Source: CAVPHV01 sp963704825
GTDB taxonomy: Bacteria; Actinomycetota; Acidimicrobiia; Spongiisociales; UBA5794
Length of the DNA stretch: 64,000 nucleotides
Direction: 5' to 3'
Assembly (NCBI GenBank): GCA_963704825.1
Contig: CAVPHV010000012.1
Span: forward strand, 78,146-142,145
Shown: piece by piece, positions 8,672 to 16,784 of the stretch
How the letters are laid out: every line of letters starts with the position of its first letter
How positions within the stretch are numbered: position 1 is the stretch's first letter
Made by a program: the position numbers and the translations under genes
The notes under the pieces: generated by a model
Seen by the model: the letters and a program-made list of their open reading frames with translations, nothing else
What the model was told of the DNA's origin: nothing
The model's database searches: none

Positions 8672-9314
8672 CGGCACTACGAAGCTCACCGCGGAACAGC
8701 AGTATCTGGTCACACAAGCCGCGGAGCGGCTGAAAGGTGACTTCGCTGGGGTGTTCTCGGTGGAGACGATCGAACGGTTCATGACCGAATCCCAAGCCCA
8801 GTTGGAGAGCCGGGCCAAGGTGACCACGTGGCTGCCGATCCTGATTGAACGATTCGCCCGGGACCGTCTCCGGGCTCTTGCGAAAGTAGAAGGTCTGATG
8901 ACCGATCAACGACCCGCTGTCCTGTTCCTGTGTGTACACAATGCCGGCCGTTCCCAGATGGCGGCGGGTTGGCTGCGCCACCTGGCCGGCGACACCGTCG
9001 ATGTGTTCTCCGGTGGCTCGGAGCCAGCTGAAAACGTGAATGAAGTGGCGGTGGAGGCGATGGCGGAGGTGGGGATCGACATCCGCACCGAGTTCCCCAA
9101 ACCATGGACCGACGAGATCATCCGCGCCGCCGACGTGGTGATCACCATGGGCTGCGGCGACGCCTGCCCGGTGTATCCCGGGAAACGCTATGAGGACTGG
9201 GAACTCACCGACCCCGCCGGGCAACCCATCGAGACGGTGCGCCAGGTGCGCGACGACATCCAGGCTCGGGTCCAGGCGTTGATGACGAGCCTCGACATCC
9301 CCGCACAAGTGTGA
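8664..9314 (+). CDS. arsC: Arsenate reductase (LMW-PTPase type) with three-helix N-terminal domain
   Basis: 216 residues. Residues 1-80 are a helical bundle ('LTAEQQYLVTQAAERLKGDF...') of the kind fused to actinobacterial arsenate reductases. Residues 85-216 are the reductase, with the catalytic loop C-V-H-N-A-G-R-S at 90-97, 'MGCGDACPVYPGKRYEDWEL' carrying the further cysteines, and 'TDPAGQPIETVRQVRDDI'. Related actinobacterial enzymes reduce arsenate to arsenite with mycothiol/mycoredoxin; that mechanism is inferred. It overlaps the gene before by 8 bp and the aquaporin gene after by 4 bp, so translation is coupled. Arsenite made here would leave through the downstream channel. Confidence 0.9.
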   Translation: MTDGTTKLTAEQQYLVTQAAERLKGDFAGVFSVETIERFMTESQAQLESRAKVTTWLPILIERFARDRLRALAKVEGLMTDQRPAVLFLCVHNAGRSQMAAGWLRHLAGDTVDVFSGGSEPAENVNEVAVEAMAEVGIDIRTEFPKPWTDEIIRAADVVITMGCGDACPVYPGKRYEDWELTDPAGQPIETVRQVRDDIQARVQALMTSLDIPAQV

Positions 9315-10012
9315 TGCCGACGCTGGGAAGGCGGATCGCCGCCGAGTTCGTCGGCACCGCCTTCCTGCTGGCGGCCATCGTCGGCTCGGGGATCATGGCC
9401 GAGACCCTCTCCATTGATCCTGGGCTGCAGCTGTTGCAGAACGCGTTGGCGACTGCGGGTGCGCTCACCGCGATGATCCTGGCACTGGGACCGGTGTCGG
9501 GGGCGCACCTCAACCCGGCGGTCACCCTCGCAGACCGGGCCTTCGGGGGGCTCACCAACCGCGAGACGATCGGCTACATCACCGCCCAGATCAGCGGCGG
9601 TATCGCCGGAGTGATCGTCGCCAACCTCATGTTCGACCTCCCGGCCGTCACCTGGTCCACCACCGCTCGATCCGGTTCACATCTCTGGCTGGCCGAAGCC
9701 GTTGCCACCATCGGGCTGTTGTTGGTGATCTTCGGGCTGGTCCGTTCCGGGAAAGCGTCGGTGGCGGCGTTTGCGGTCGGCGGTTACATCGCCGGCGCCT
9801 ACTACTTCACCTCGTCGACCAGTTTCGCCAACCCTGCCGTGACCGTCGCCCGTACACTCTCCGACACCTTCGCAGGGATCGCTCCCGCCTCTGCCCCCAG
9901 CTTCGTAGTCGCCGAGCTCATCGGCGTCGGTATCGCCGTCGGCTTCATCAGGTGGCTGTTCCCCCATCTCGCAGAGGTAGCCGACCAGGTCATCGTTCCC
10001 CACACCCAATGA
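9311..10012 (+). CDS. MIP-family aquaglyceroporin, arsenite channel candidate (AqpS-like)
   Basis: 233 residues from GTG 9311 (or 232 from ATG 9314; the start overlaps the arsC stop). Six transmembrane helices and two half-helix loops with NPA boxes: 'GAHLNPAVTL' (NPA at 68-70) and 'SFANPAVTVAR' (NPA at 174-176, followed by the selectivity-filter Arg at 181). It resembles the channel encoded in some ars operons in place of the ArsB or Acr3 pump, where arsenite flows out down its gradient. The position behind two arsenate reductases, with no pump gene, supports that role. No metal-binding tail is seen. Confidence 0.9.
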   Translation: MMPTLGRRIAAEFVGTAFLLAAIVGSGIMAETLSIDPGLQLLQNALATAGALTAMILALGPVSGAHLNPAVTLADRAFGGLTNRETIGYITAQISGGIAGVIVANLMFDLPAVTWSTTARSGSHLWLAEAVATIGLLLVIFGLVRSGKASVAAFAVGGYIAGAYYFTSSTSFANPAVTVARTLSDTFAGIAPASAPSFVVAELIGVGIAVGFIRWLFPHLAEVADQVIVPHTQ

Positions 10013-10279
10013 CCGGCAGGGTCGATTCCGTGAGCACCGCCGCCAGACACGCCGATCACCAGTTACGGAACAAGAACGACCATCTCGCATAGCGCTCGGG
10101 ATCGAGGCCTGTTTGGATGTCAAGGGGTGTTTTGGGCGCGGTGGAGCGGCTCGACGGATGACGAGCTCGGTGGCGTAGGCTGGGGGGTGGCCCGGGGTGG
10201 CTGAGCGGAAGATCCGGCGCTTCAGGATGCAACGCCGGCCACGCGCGGCGACAGAGACGTTCCTGGGTGCCCCCGGGCC

Positions 10280-11305
10280 CTATCGCGTCTGTTGGTCGGC
10301 GACGAGGTGACGGTAGACGATGTCGGAGAGACGCCGTTTCAACGCTCGTAGGGCTTCTTTGGGTGTTTTGCCTTCTTGGCGTTTGCGTTCGTAGAAGGCG
10401 CGGCCTTCGGTGTGGGGGAAGCGGAGCCGGCAGATCGCAATGGTGTGGATGGCGTGGTTGAGCATGCGGTTGCCTCTCGGGTTGAGCCGATGCCGCTTGT
10501 GTGCTCCGGAGGACGCTTCGATGGGGGCGGTGCCGTTGTGGGCGGCGTAGTGATGGCGGGTCGGGAATCGGGCCATGTCGCCGCTGTGGCCGATCAGCAG
10601 CCCGGCAACGACGGGGCCGACCCCGTAGATCTCCGTCAGCGACGTCCCGGATGCTTCCACCGCCGCTGCGAGGCGAGCTTTGGATGCTTGGCGTTCCTTG
10701 TTGAGCCTCCGCACCTCTGCGAGGGACTGGTGGGCGATGCGTTTGCGTTCCGTCTCCACCATGGTGGCGGGCCGGACCCGGCGCAGTAGTCGGGAGGCCT
10801 TGCTGGGGGTCATCTCGCTGCTCAACCCGCCAGGGATCAAGGTGGCGAGCACGGCGTGGAGCCTGGAGGCGGCTTGGGTCTTCAGACTGGAGAGCTGCTT
10901 GTGGCGCATTGCGAGCATCCGCAGCACCGCCACATGATCCTCCGCCGTCACCGCGTTCAGTCCTGGTTGACGGAGCGCCACAATGGCGACCGAGCGGGCG
11001 TCATTGGCGTCGTTCTTCTGGGACCGAGCCGAATCCAACACCCGCACCCGAGCCGCCTGCGTTGCCGGCACATCGAGCACCTGCTCGCCGGCGGCGACCA
11101 GCTGTTGGGCCAGTAGGTGGCCGTGACCGTTGGCGGACTCGATCGCCCACCGCCTCGCCGGGAACCGCTGCGCCCACGCCAACAGTTCTCGGCTCTGGCG
11201 TTTGGTTGAGCGCACCTCGATCTCCGCGATCACCTGCTCACCACTGCCGACGGCGGCTGCCGCGTGGGATCCCTTATGCGGGTCGATACCAATCATCACC
11301 GACAT
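10280..11305 (-). mobile_element. IS110-family transposase, apparently intact
   Basis: 341 residues from the ATG at 11305, which follows GAGGAGGTGTGTG. The N-terminal RuvC-like DEDD domain shows 'MIGIDPHKGSHAAAAVG' (Asp), 'RRWAIESANGHG' (Glu) and 'QKNDANDARSVAIVAL' (Asp, Asp). The C-terminal transposase_20 domain shows 'LTEIYGVGPVVAGLLIGHSG' and 'NGTAPIEASSGAHKRHRLNP', including the catalytic Ser region. Length and motifs are normal for IS110 transposases, which recombine through a circular intermediate guided in some members by a bridge RNA. The element's ends were not resolved. The flanking non-coding stretches (about 10.1-10.28 kb and 11.31-11.48 kb) probably belong to it. Confidence 0.93.
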
Positions 11306-11644
11306 CACACACCTCCTCTGGTTCGGGGCCGGTGGGTTCTGACGGTGGGCACTCCTGATACGGATAACGGTGCTACGCCTGTTTCGAGCCGCACCGTCAG
11401 CAAGAGAACCCGGCGAGTACGGCGTCTCGTTCGAAAGCCAACCCAAGGTGGCAAAGCGTCGCGGTGATCGCCTGAAACCGCAGCCGATATGGGCAGCCCG
11501 TGCTGCGATCGGGAAGCGAATCGTTCGTGGCGAGCTCCTACTGATCTAGCGTTGCTTGGAGCGCTAGGTGCGTCGTATGTAGGCTTGTTTGGTCAGGCGT
11601 TGCGGCGATTCGGGTTGGGTCGGCCCAAGAGAGAGGCAGTAGGC
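11306..11644. other. Non-coding: IS110 5' flank plus promoter region of the DUF7144 gene
   Basis: 339 bases without a convincing gene. The first about 170 bases lie upstream of the transposase start and are where IS110-group elements keep their long non-coding end. The rest leads into the gene at 11645, with AGAGAGGCAGTAGGC before its ATG. A short hairpin (CTAGCG at 11546-11551, CGCTAG at 11562-11567) is present. Confidence 0.5.
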
Positions 11645-12052
11645 ATGAGCGAATACACGAGCCGTGAGTACGTGAGTGGCTGGGCCGCTTGGTCGGCGTT
11701 TGCCGGGATCATGATGGTCATCGGGGGCATCTGGTGGATCATTTCGGGAATCTCCGCTCTCGCGAATGACACCTTATTCGTCCTCAGCGAGGACTACGTC
11801 TTCAAGTTCAATGTCACAACCTGGGGTTGGATACACATCATTCTTGGCGTCGTGATTCTGCTCGCTGGAATCGCGATATTCAGCGGGAAGGTGTGGGCGC
11901 GTATGATCGGCGTGATCATCGCGGTGGTGTGGGCGCTCGTGGCGTTCGCGTGGCTGCCCATCTACCCAATCTGGGCGATTCTGTACATCACCATTTCGGT
12001 CTTTGTGATCTGGACACTCACCGTCCACGGCCGCGACATCACTGCGATGTAG
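11645..12052 (+). CDS. DUF7144-type four-helix membrane protein (copy 2)
   Basis: 135 residues with four transmembrane helices, closely similar to the product of 4318-4713 along its whole length. Shared features include 'GWAAWSAFAGIMMVIGGIWW', the 'TTWGWIHIILGVVILLAG' loop-helix, 'VWARMIGVIIAVVWALVAFA' and 'WLPIYPIWAILYI', with a similar 'HG-DI-A' tail. The family has no known function; in actinobacteria such genes are often present in several copies. The two copies face away from each other and flank the hydrolase/IS110/arsenic segment. No operon partner is seen on this side. Confidence 0.8.
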   Translation: MSEYTSREYVSGWAAWSAFAGIMMVIGGIWWIISGISALANDTLFVLSEDYVFKFNVTTWGWIHIILGVVILLAGIAIFSGKVWARMIGVIIAVVWALVAFAWLPIYPIWAILYITISVFVIWTLTVHGRDITAM

Positions 12053-12410
12053 GGATCTGCGCATTCCATCGAACATGTCAGGTTGGGTGTGTTGAGCGCG
12101 CGGGAGTGCTCCGGGCCCTCGTCTTCTGCCGCATCGGGTTCACAATGACAGACTGGAGGAGTTCGTCGGCTTGAACCTTGCGCATGCACCTTTCCTCTGG
12201 AGTGGGGACAGCTTGGCACGATGACGTGGAGGATCCTGGCATTTCCTGCGGGTCGCGAGCGTCCCACTTGGGCTGTCATCCGGGGCCTCCTTCCACTCGG
12301 GAAGACAGCAACCCGAATGATGCCGGGCCACCGGCGGGCGGGAGACCCCCACCCGCTCATCGCAACACGTCGGCGTGCGGTAACGTTGGGGACGCTTCGG
12401 ACCGACGCAC
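12053..12410. other. Gene-free stretch with a partial dispersed repeat
   Basis: 358 bases with no supportable gene. Around 12068-12146 there is weak similarity to the dispersed 93-bp element: GAACA-N2-GTCAGGTTGGG on the left, and a GGTTCACAA-like end on the right. An imperfect GC hairpin lies near 12333-12356, downstream of the xylA stop on the minus strand, and might terminate it. Confidence 0.4.
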
Positions 12411-13743
12411 CTACACCGTCCGCCACAGAGTGCGGTTGATGAGGTTCTCCAGGCGTTCCTGACCACCTGACACCGGGGTCGGGTCGATCTCGCCGGAAAC
12501 TACCCGAGCCTCCAGGTCGGCCAACGACAGATTGCCGGCCAGGATGTCGGTCCCCAAGGCGCCTTCCCAGCCGGCATACCGGGCGTCGCGGGCAGCCTCG
12601 AGCGCTCCATCCTCGAGCAACTGGGCCGCCACCAGCAGCGACTGGGCGACCGTGTCGACGGCTCCAATGTGGCCGTGGAAGAGGTCGGTGCGATCCATGC
12701 TCTGGCGCCGCAGCTTCGTGTCGAAGTTGAAGCCGCCTGAGGTGAACCCGCCGCCCCGCATGATCTCGTAGGTCGCAAGCGACATCTCTTCGACCGAGTT
12801 GGGGAACTGGTCGGTATCCCAACCGTTCTGGGGGTCGCCCCGGTTGGCGTCGATGCTGCCAAACGTGCCGTTGTCGACGGCGTAGGCGACTTCGTGGTGG
12901 AAACTGTGGCCTGCGAGGGTGGCGTGGTTGACCTCGATGTTGACGAACAACTCGCCGAGCAGGTCGTAGCGCTCGAGGAAACCGTGGACCGTGGCCGAGT
13001 CGTAGTCGTACTGGTGTTTGGTCGGTTCCTGCGGCTTGGGCTCGATGAGCAGTGTGCCGTCGAATCCGATGGCACGCTTGTGATCGACAACCATGTGCAG
13101 GAAGCGCGCCAGTTGATCCGACTCGTGCTTCATCCGAGTGTTGAGCAGCGTGTCGTAGCCTTCCCGGCCGCCCCACAGCACGTAGTTGGCACCACCGAGG
13201 CGGTTGGTGGCATCCATGGCGTTGCGATACCTGGGCCGCGGCGTAGGCGAATGCTTCGGGGTCGGGATTGGTCGATGCTCCGGCCGCAAACCGCGGGTGG
13301 CTGAAGACGTTGGCGGTTCCCCACAGCAGCTTGACCCCGGTCTCGGCCATTTTGGCTTCGGCGTAGTCAACCATCGCCTCGAAGTTGGCCTTGGTCACGC
13401 CATACGTAGCACCCTCGGGGGCAATGTCGACGTCGTGGAAGCAGTAGAAGGGAAGTCCGAGCTTGAGGAAGAACTCGAAGGCGGCATCCATCTTCATCCG
13501 CGCCGCCGCCATCGGATCCATCGCTGCGTCCATCCACGGACGGTCGAAGGTGCCCGAGCCGAATACGTCGTTGCCCGGCCACGCGAACGAGTGCCAGTAG
13601 CACACGGCCATCCGGAGTTGGTCCTCCATCCGTTTGCCGAGAACGATGCGATCCGGGTCGTAGTAGCGGTACGCCAACTCGTTCGTCGTGTCCGGTCCCT
13701 CGTACTTGATCGGTGACTGGACGTCGGTGAAGAACTCCGCCAT
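12411..13743 (-). pseudogene. xylA: Xylose isomerase with a one-base frameshift
   Basis: The two frames together give a 443-residue xylose isomerase, normal for the long (class II) type. Before the break are 'YWHSFAWPGNDVFGSGTFDR' with the catalytic His region, 'FCFHDVD'-like 'YCFHDVDIAPEG', and 'WGTANVFSHPRF'. After it are 'NYVLWGGREGYDTLLNT', 'DGTLLIEPKPQEPTKHQYDY', 'EVNHATLAGHSFHHEV' and 'GSIDANRGDPQNGWDTDQFP', so all metal ligands remain. The frame shifts near 13227, where one extra base separates 'AYAAAQV' from 'NAMDATNRLGG'. The enzyme interconverts xylose and xylulose. The otherwise perfect conservation suggests a very recent mutation or a sequencing error. No xylulokinase gene is adjacent. 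Confidence 0.9.
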
Positions 13744-13863
13744 TGCTGCACTCCCTATGGGTCAGTTGGGCGCCAACCGAGCAGAGCTCCGTCGTGCGCG
13801 GCCCGACGCTACCAGCAGGTGTCGACCGGGAATCGCCCCGCTGCCCAACCGGCTTCGGCCCGT

Positions 13864-14085
13864 TTACGCGACGAGCGGCAGGATGGACTCGACGTCGCGC
13901 AGGTCGATCGAGGCGGTTCCGGCGGGATGGCGAAGCAGGATGGCTCGGTCGCCGTAGACCGATTCCATGCCGAGGTACTCACCGGTGGCGGAGCCACGTG
14001 CGGTGGTAGCGGTGTAGTGCAATCCACGTCTGAGGTGGTTCGTGTCATTCGGCGCGTCTGCGCCTGAGGTATGTCGTGCCGTCAT
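13864..14085 (-). CDS. Small hypothetical protein
   Basis: 73 residues from the ATG at 14085, which has AAAGGAG five bases upstream (a GTG at 14091 is a weaker alternative). The C-terminal half reads like a compact beta-rich domain: 'GEYLGMESVYGDRAILLRHP', then 'AGTASIDLRDVESILPL'. The strong ribosome site and ordered amphipathic pattern make it likely to be a real gene; I do not recognise the family. It lies between the helicase gene and xylA on the same strand, about 100 bp from each. Confidence 0.5.
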   Translation of the reverse strand: MTARHTSGADAPNDTNHLRRGLHYTATTARGSATGEYLGMESVYGDRAILLRHPAGTASIDLRDVESILPLVA

Positions 14086-14185
14086 TGGCACTCCTTTCGA
14101 TGTGGGCCCCTTTGGCCCGGGACCGGGGCGACCTGTGTCGCCCGGCCCGTGAGAAATGAGGTACTGAATTCAGAGGCTGGTGTGG

Positions 14186-15811
14186 CTAAGCCCGCTGGCG
14201 GGAACGGCCCCGAGCGGCCGGCTCTCCGTCGGCTCGCCATGTGCGGGGCTTGGCGAAACGCACGGTGAGGTCGCGTCCATCCACCCGAGAACCGTTGAGT
14301 TCTTCGATGGCCGCCTTGGCCGCACTTTCGGGCATGTCGACGAAGCCGAAGCCCTTCGAGCGGCCAGAGCGGCGGTCGCTGATCAACGTTGCCTGGCGAA
14401 CCTCCCCGAAGCGGCCGAACATCTCGGCCAGGCCGTCCTCGTCGAGGCTCCACGGCAGGTTGGCGACATAGATGCTTTCAGCCGCCTTGTCGGTTGGCCG
14501 AGCCGGCTGATGGGTTGACGCCGCCGGACGACGTGTCTCCGGTTGGGTCGTTTCCCGACGAGTCGGGGCTGCGGCCTCACGCCGGGGTGAAGCCGCGTTG
14601 TTGTGCTTGGCCGGGCGGCTCTCCCTGGTCGAGCTTCCGTTGCGCCGCGGCGCGGATGACACGGGCTCACCCATCTGATGCCCACCATTGCGAAGATCGC
14701 CAAACTCGGGCGCCTCGATGGGTACCTGCAAGTTCAGGTCACGCTGCATCCGACCGACGGCACGTTTCTGCTGGTGGGTCACAAGACTCACGACGGTGCC
14801 GGTGGCACCGGCGCGGGCAGTTCGGCCCGAGCGGTGGAGGTAGTCCTTGTGATCGGCGGGGGGATCGAAGTGGACTACCGAAGCCACAGCATCGATGTGG
14901 ATGCCGCGGGCCGCAACGTCGGTGGCGATCAAAGCCTGAGCTTTGCCGGACGAGAACGCCTGGAGCGCCTTGGTGCGCTGGTTCTGGGAACGCCCGCCGT
15001 GCATCGCGACCGCGCCGACGCCCAGCTTGGCAAGCTGACGAGCAAGCCGGTCCGCACCGTGGCGGGTGCGGGTGAACACGATGGAGCGACCCGCCATGTC
15101 CACAACCTCGGCGGTGTGGCGTACCCGATCGTCGTGCTGCACCAGCCAGAAGTGATGGCGAGCATCGATGGTCTCCGGCTCGATGGTGCCGGCTTCGTGG
15201 CGTACGGGTTCACGCTGGTAGTCCCGGCTCAACACGGCAATGTCGCCGTCGAGCGTTGCCGAAAACAGCAGCGTCTGGCGGCGATCAGAGGTCTGGTCGA
15301 GGATGCGACGCACCGCCGGCATGAAGCCCATGTCGGCCATACGGTCGGCTTCGTCGACGACGACGATCTCGACGTGCTTCAACTCGAGTGCTCGCTGCTC
15401 GATGAGATCTTCGAGGCGCCCCGGGGTGGCGACGAGGACGTCGACTCCCTTGTTGAGGGCATTCTTCTGGCCGCTGTAACGGACCCCGCCGTATACCGCG
15501 GCAACCTTGCGGTCGGCGGCGTTGGCGATCGGCAGCAACTCACGTTTGATCTGCTCGGCGAGTTCCCGGGTAGGCGCCAAGATCAGCGCCCGGGGACGCT
15601 GCCGAGCCGCCGGTGCAACCCTGGCGAGCAGGGGAAGCCCAAAGGCGAGCGTCTTGCCCGACCCGGTCGGGGCCTTGCCCGAAACGTCCCGGCCGGCGAG
15701 GGCATCGGGAATGGTGGCGGCCTGAACGGGGAAAGGCTCGGTGATGTCGCGCTTGGCGAGCGCGTTGACGAGTGGTTTGGGTAGCCCAAGTTGGGCGAAC
15801 GTAACTGACAT
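14186..15811 (-). CDS. DEAD-box RNA helicase with C-terminal RRM
   Basis: 541 residues. The helicase core (about 1-370) has the Q-motif region ('FAQLGLPKPLVNALAKRDIT'), 'APTGSGKT', 'APTRELAEQI', 'VATPGRLEDLI', D-E-A-D, 'SAT', 'IVFTRTRHGADRLA', 'ATDVAARGIHI' and 'HRSGRTARAGATGTVV'. A basic, Pro/Thr-rich linker follows (about 375-440), then a full RNA-recognition motif at about 443-520 with RNP2 'IYVANL' and RNP1 'KGFGFVDM'. Bacterial DEAD-box proteins usually end in a DbpA-type RRM or a basic tail. Here the RRM is of the short glycine-rich RNA-binding-protein (Rbp/eukaryote-like) type. AGGAGTCATC precedes the ATG. It probably remodels RNA or assists ribosome assembly or cold adaptation. Confidence 0.93.
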   Translation of the reverse strand: MSVTFAQLGLPKPLVNALAKRDITEPFPVQAATIPDALAGRDVSGKAPTGSGKTLAFGLPLLARVAPAARQRPRALILAPTRELAEQIKRELLPIANAADRKVAAVYGGVRYSGQKNALNKGVDVLVATPGRLEDLIEQRALELKHVEIVVVDEADRMADMGFMPAVRRILDQTSDRRQTLLFSATLDGDIAVLSRDYQREPVRHEAGTIEPETIDARHHFWLVQHDDRVRHTAEVVDMAGRSIVFTRTRHGADRLARQLAKLGVGAVAMHGGRSQNQRTKALQAFSSGKAQALIATDVAARGIHIDAVASVVHFDPPADHKDYLHRSGRTARAGATGTVVSLVTHQQKRAVGRMQRDLNLQVPIEAPEFGDLRNGGHQMGEPVSSAPRRNGSSTRESRPAKHNNAASPRREAAAPTRRETTQPETRRPAASTHQPARPTDKAAESIYVANLPWSLDEDGLAEMFGRFGEVRQATLISDRRSGRSKGFGFVDMPESAAKAAIEELNGSRVDGRDLTVRFAKPRTWRADGEPAARGRSRQRA

Positions 15812-16052
15812 GATGACTCCTGGCCCGGACGGGCTTCTTGCTAGATATGCCGATGTCTCGCTCGACCGTGTGCGGCATCCATTGCCTACGGGATCGAGAG
15901 TCGGCTGAAGAGGCGGTCCTGCCGGGTGAGAAAAACGCCGTTGACCACCGGGGAAGCGACAGTGCGCTGGCCTCCACCCGGTGCGGCCGGCGGAACAGTA
16001 ACACAGATCTGGTCCGAAGGGCGCGAAAACCTCCGCGACCCTCTCTTTGCTG

Positions 16053-16079
16053 GTCAGGATCGTGTCAGCCGGGAGTCAG
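16053..16079 (+). promoter_or_regulatory. Triple GTCAG direct repeat, candidate response-regulator operator 1
   Basis: GTCAG occurs at 16053-16057, 16064-16068 and 16075-16079, spaced exactly 11 bp apart (one helical turn). It ends 23 bp before the GTG of the response-regulator gene. The same array precedes the PepSY gene at 18374-18399. Direct repeats on 10-11 bp phasing are the usual target of OmpR/PhoB-type regulators. Autoregulation is inferred. Confidence 0.7.
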
Positions 16080-16101
16080 CTACGTCTGAGACAATGGCAC
16101 G

Positions 16102-16779
16102 GTGAAAGTCCTGCTGGTCGAAGACGACAAGAAGATCGCCACCGCAGTGAAACGTGGCCTCGAGGCCGAGGGCTTCACCGTCGACGTCGCCTTCGACGGC
16201 CCCCACGGACTCTGGCTGGCCACCGAAGGCGCCTACGACGTCATCCTGCTCGACATCATGTTGCCCGGCCGCAACGGCTATCGGATCTGCGCCGACCTGC
16301 GCGAAGCCGGCGATTGGACACCGATCCTGATCCTGACCGCCAAGGACGGCGAATTCGACGAGGCCGAGGCCCTTGATACAGGAGCCGACGACTACCTGAC
16401 CAAGCCATTCGCCTTTGTGGTCCTTGTGGCGCGGATCAGGGCGCTGCTGCGCCGGGCGACCGGGACCCGCCCGGCTCCGGTCGCAGCCGGGGACCTGCGG
16501 ATCGATCCCGGCGAGCGCCGCGCCTGGCGTGGCGAGGTTGAGATCGAACTGACCTCTCGTCAGTTCGACGTGCTCGAGTTCCTGGTCCGACGCGCCGGCC
16601 AGGTCCTCTCCAAGACCGAGATTCTCGACGGCGTGTGGGAATACGGCTTCGAGGGAGACCCCAACATCGTCGAGGTGTACATTCGGCGGTTGCGGACCCG
16701 GATCGATGAGCCGTTTGACCGGCACTCGATCGAGACCGTCCGTGGCGCCGGCTACCGGCTGAACACCGACGAGCGCTGA
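16102..16779 (+). CDS. OmpR/PhoB-family response regulator
   Basis: 225 residues. The receiver domain has acidic D8/D9, phospho-acceptor D51 ('YDVILLDIMLPG'), the T in 'LILTAKDG' and K101 ('DYLTKPF'). The winged-helix DNA-binding domain (about 130-222) has 'ELTSRQFDVLEFLVRRAGQV' and the recognition helix 'NIVEVYIRRLRTRID', ending 'TVRGAGYRL'. The GTG start at 16102 gives the expected N-terminus MKVLLVEDD. It is followed after 5 bp by its sensor kinase gene. A triple GTCAG repeat just upstream and the same array before the PepSY gene suggest that it regulates itself and that downstream gene. Confidence 0.95.
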   Translation: MKVLLVEDDKKIATAVKRGLEAEGFTVDVAFDGPHGLWLATEGAYDVILLDIMLPGRNGYRICADLREAGDWTPILILTAKDGEFDEAEALDTGADDYLTKPFAFVVLVARIRALLRRATGTRPAPVAAGDLRIDPGERRAWRGEVEIELTSRQFDVLEFLVRRAGQVLSKTEILDGVWEYGFEGDPNIVEVYIRRLRTRIDEPFDRHSIETVRGAGYRLNTDER

Positions 16780-16784
16780 CGTTG

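Noticed and set aside
7045..11305. Composite transposon bounded by the two IS110 copies
   Set aside because: The copies are only distantly related, one is decayed, and IS110 elements do not make target duplications that could confirm joint movement.
11962..12410. Extension of the xylA reading frame beyond the frameshift
   Set aside because: After about 13227 that frame is Arg/Pro-rich and antisense-like, whereas the neighbouring frame holds the true C-terminal half.
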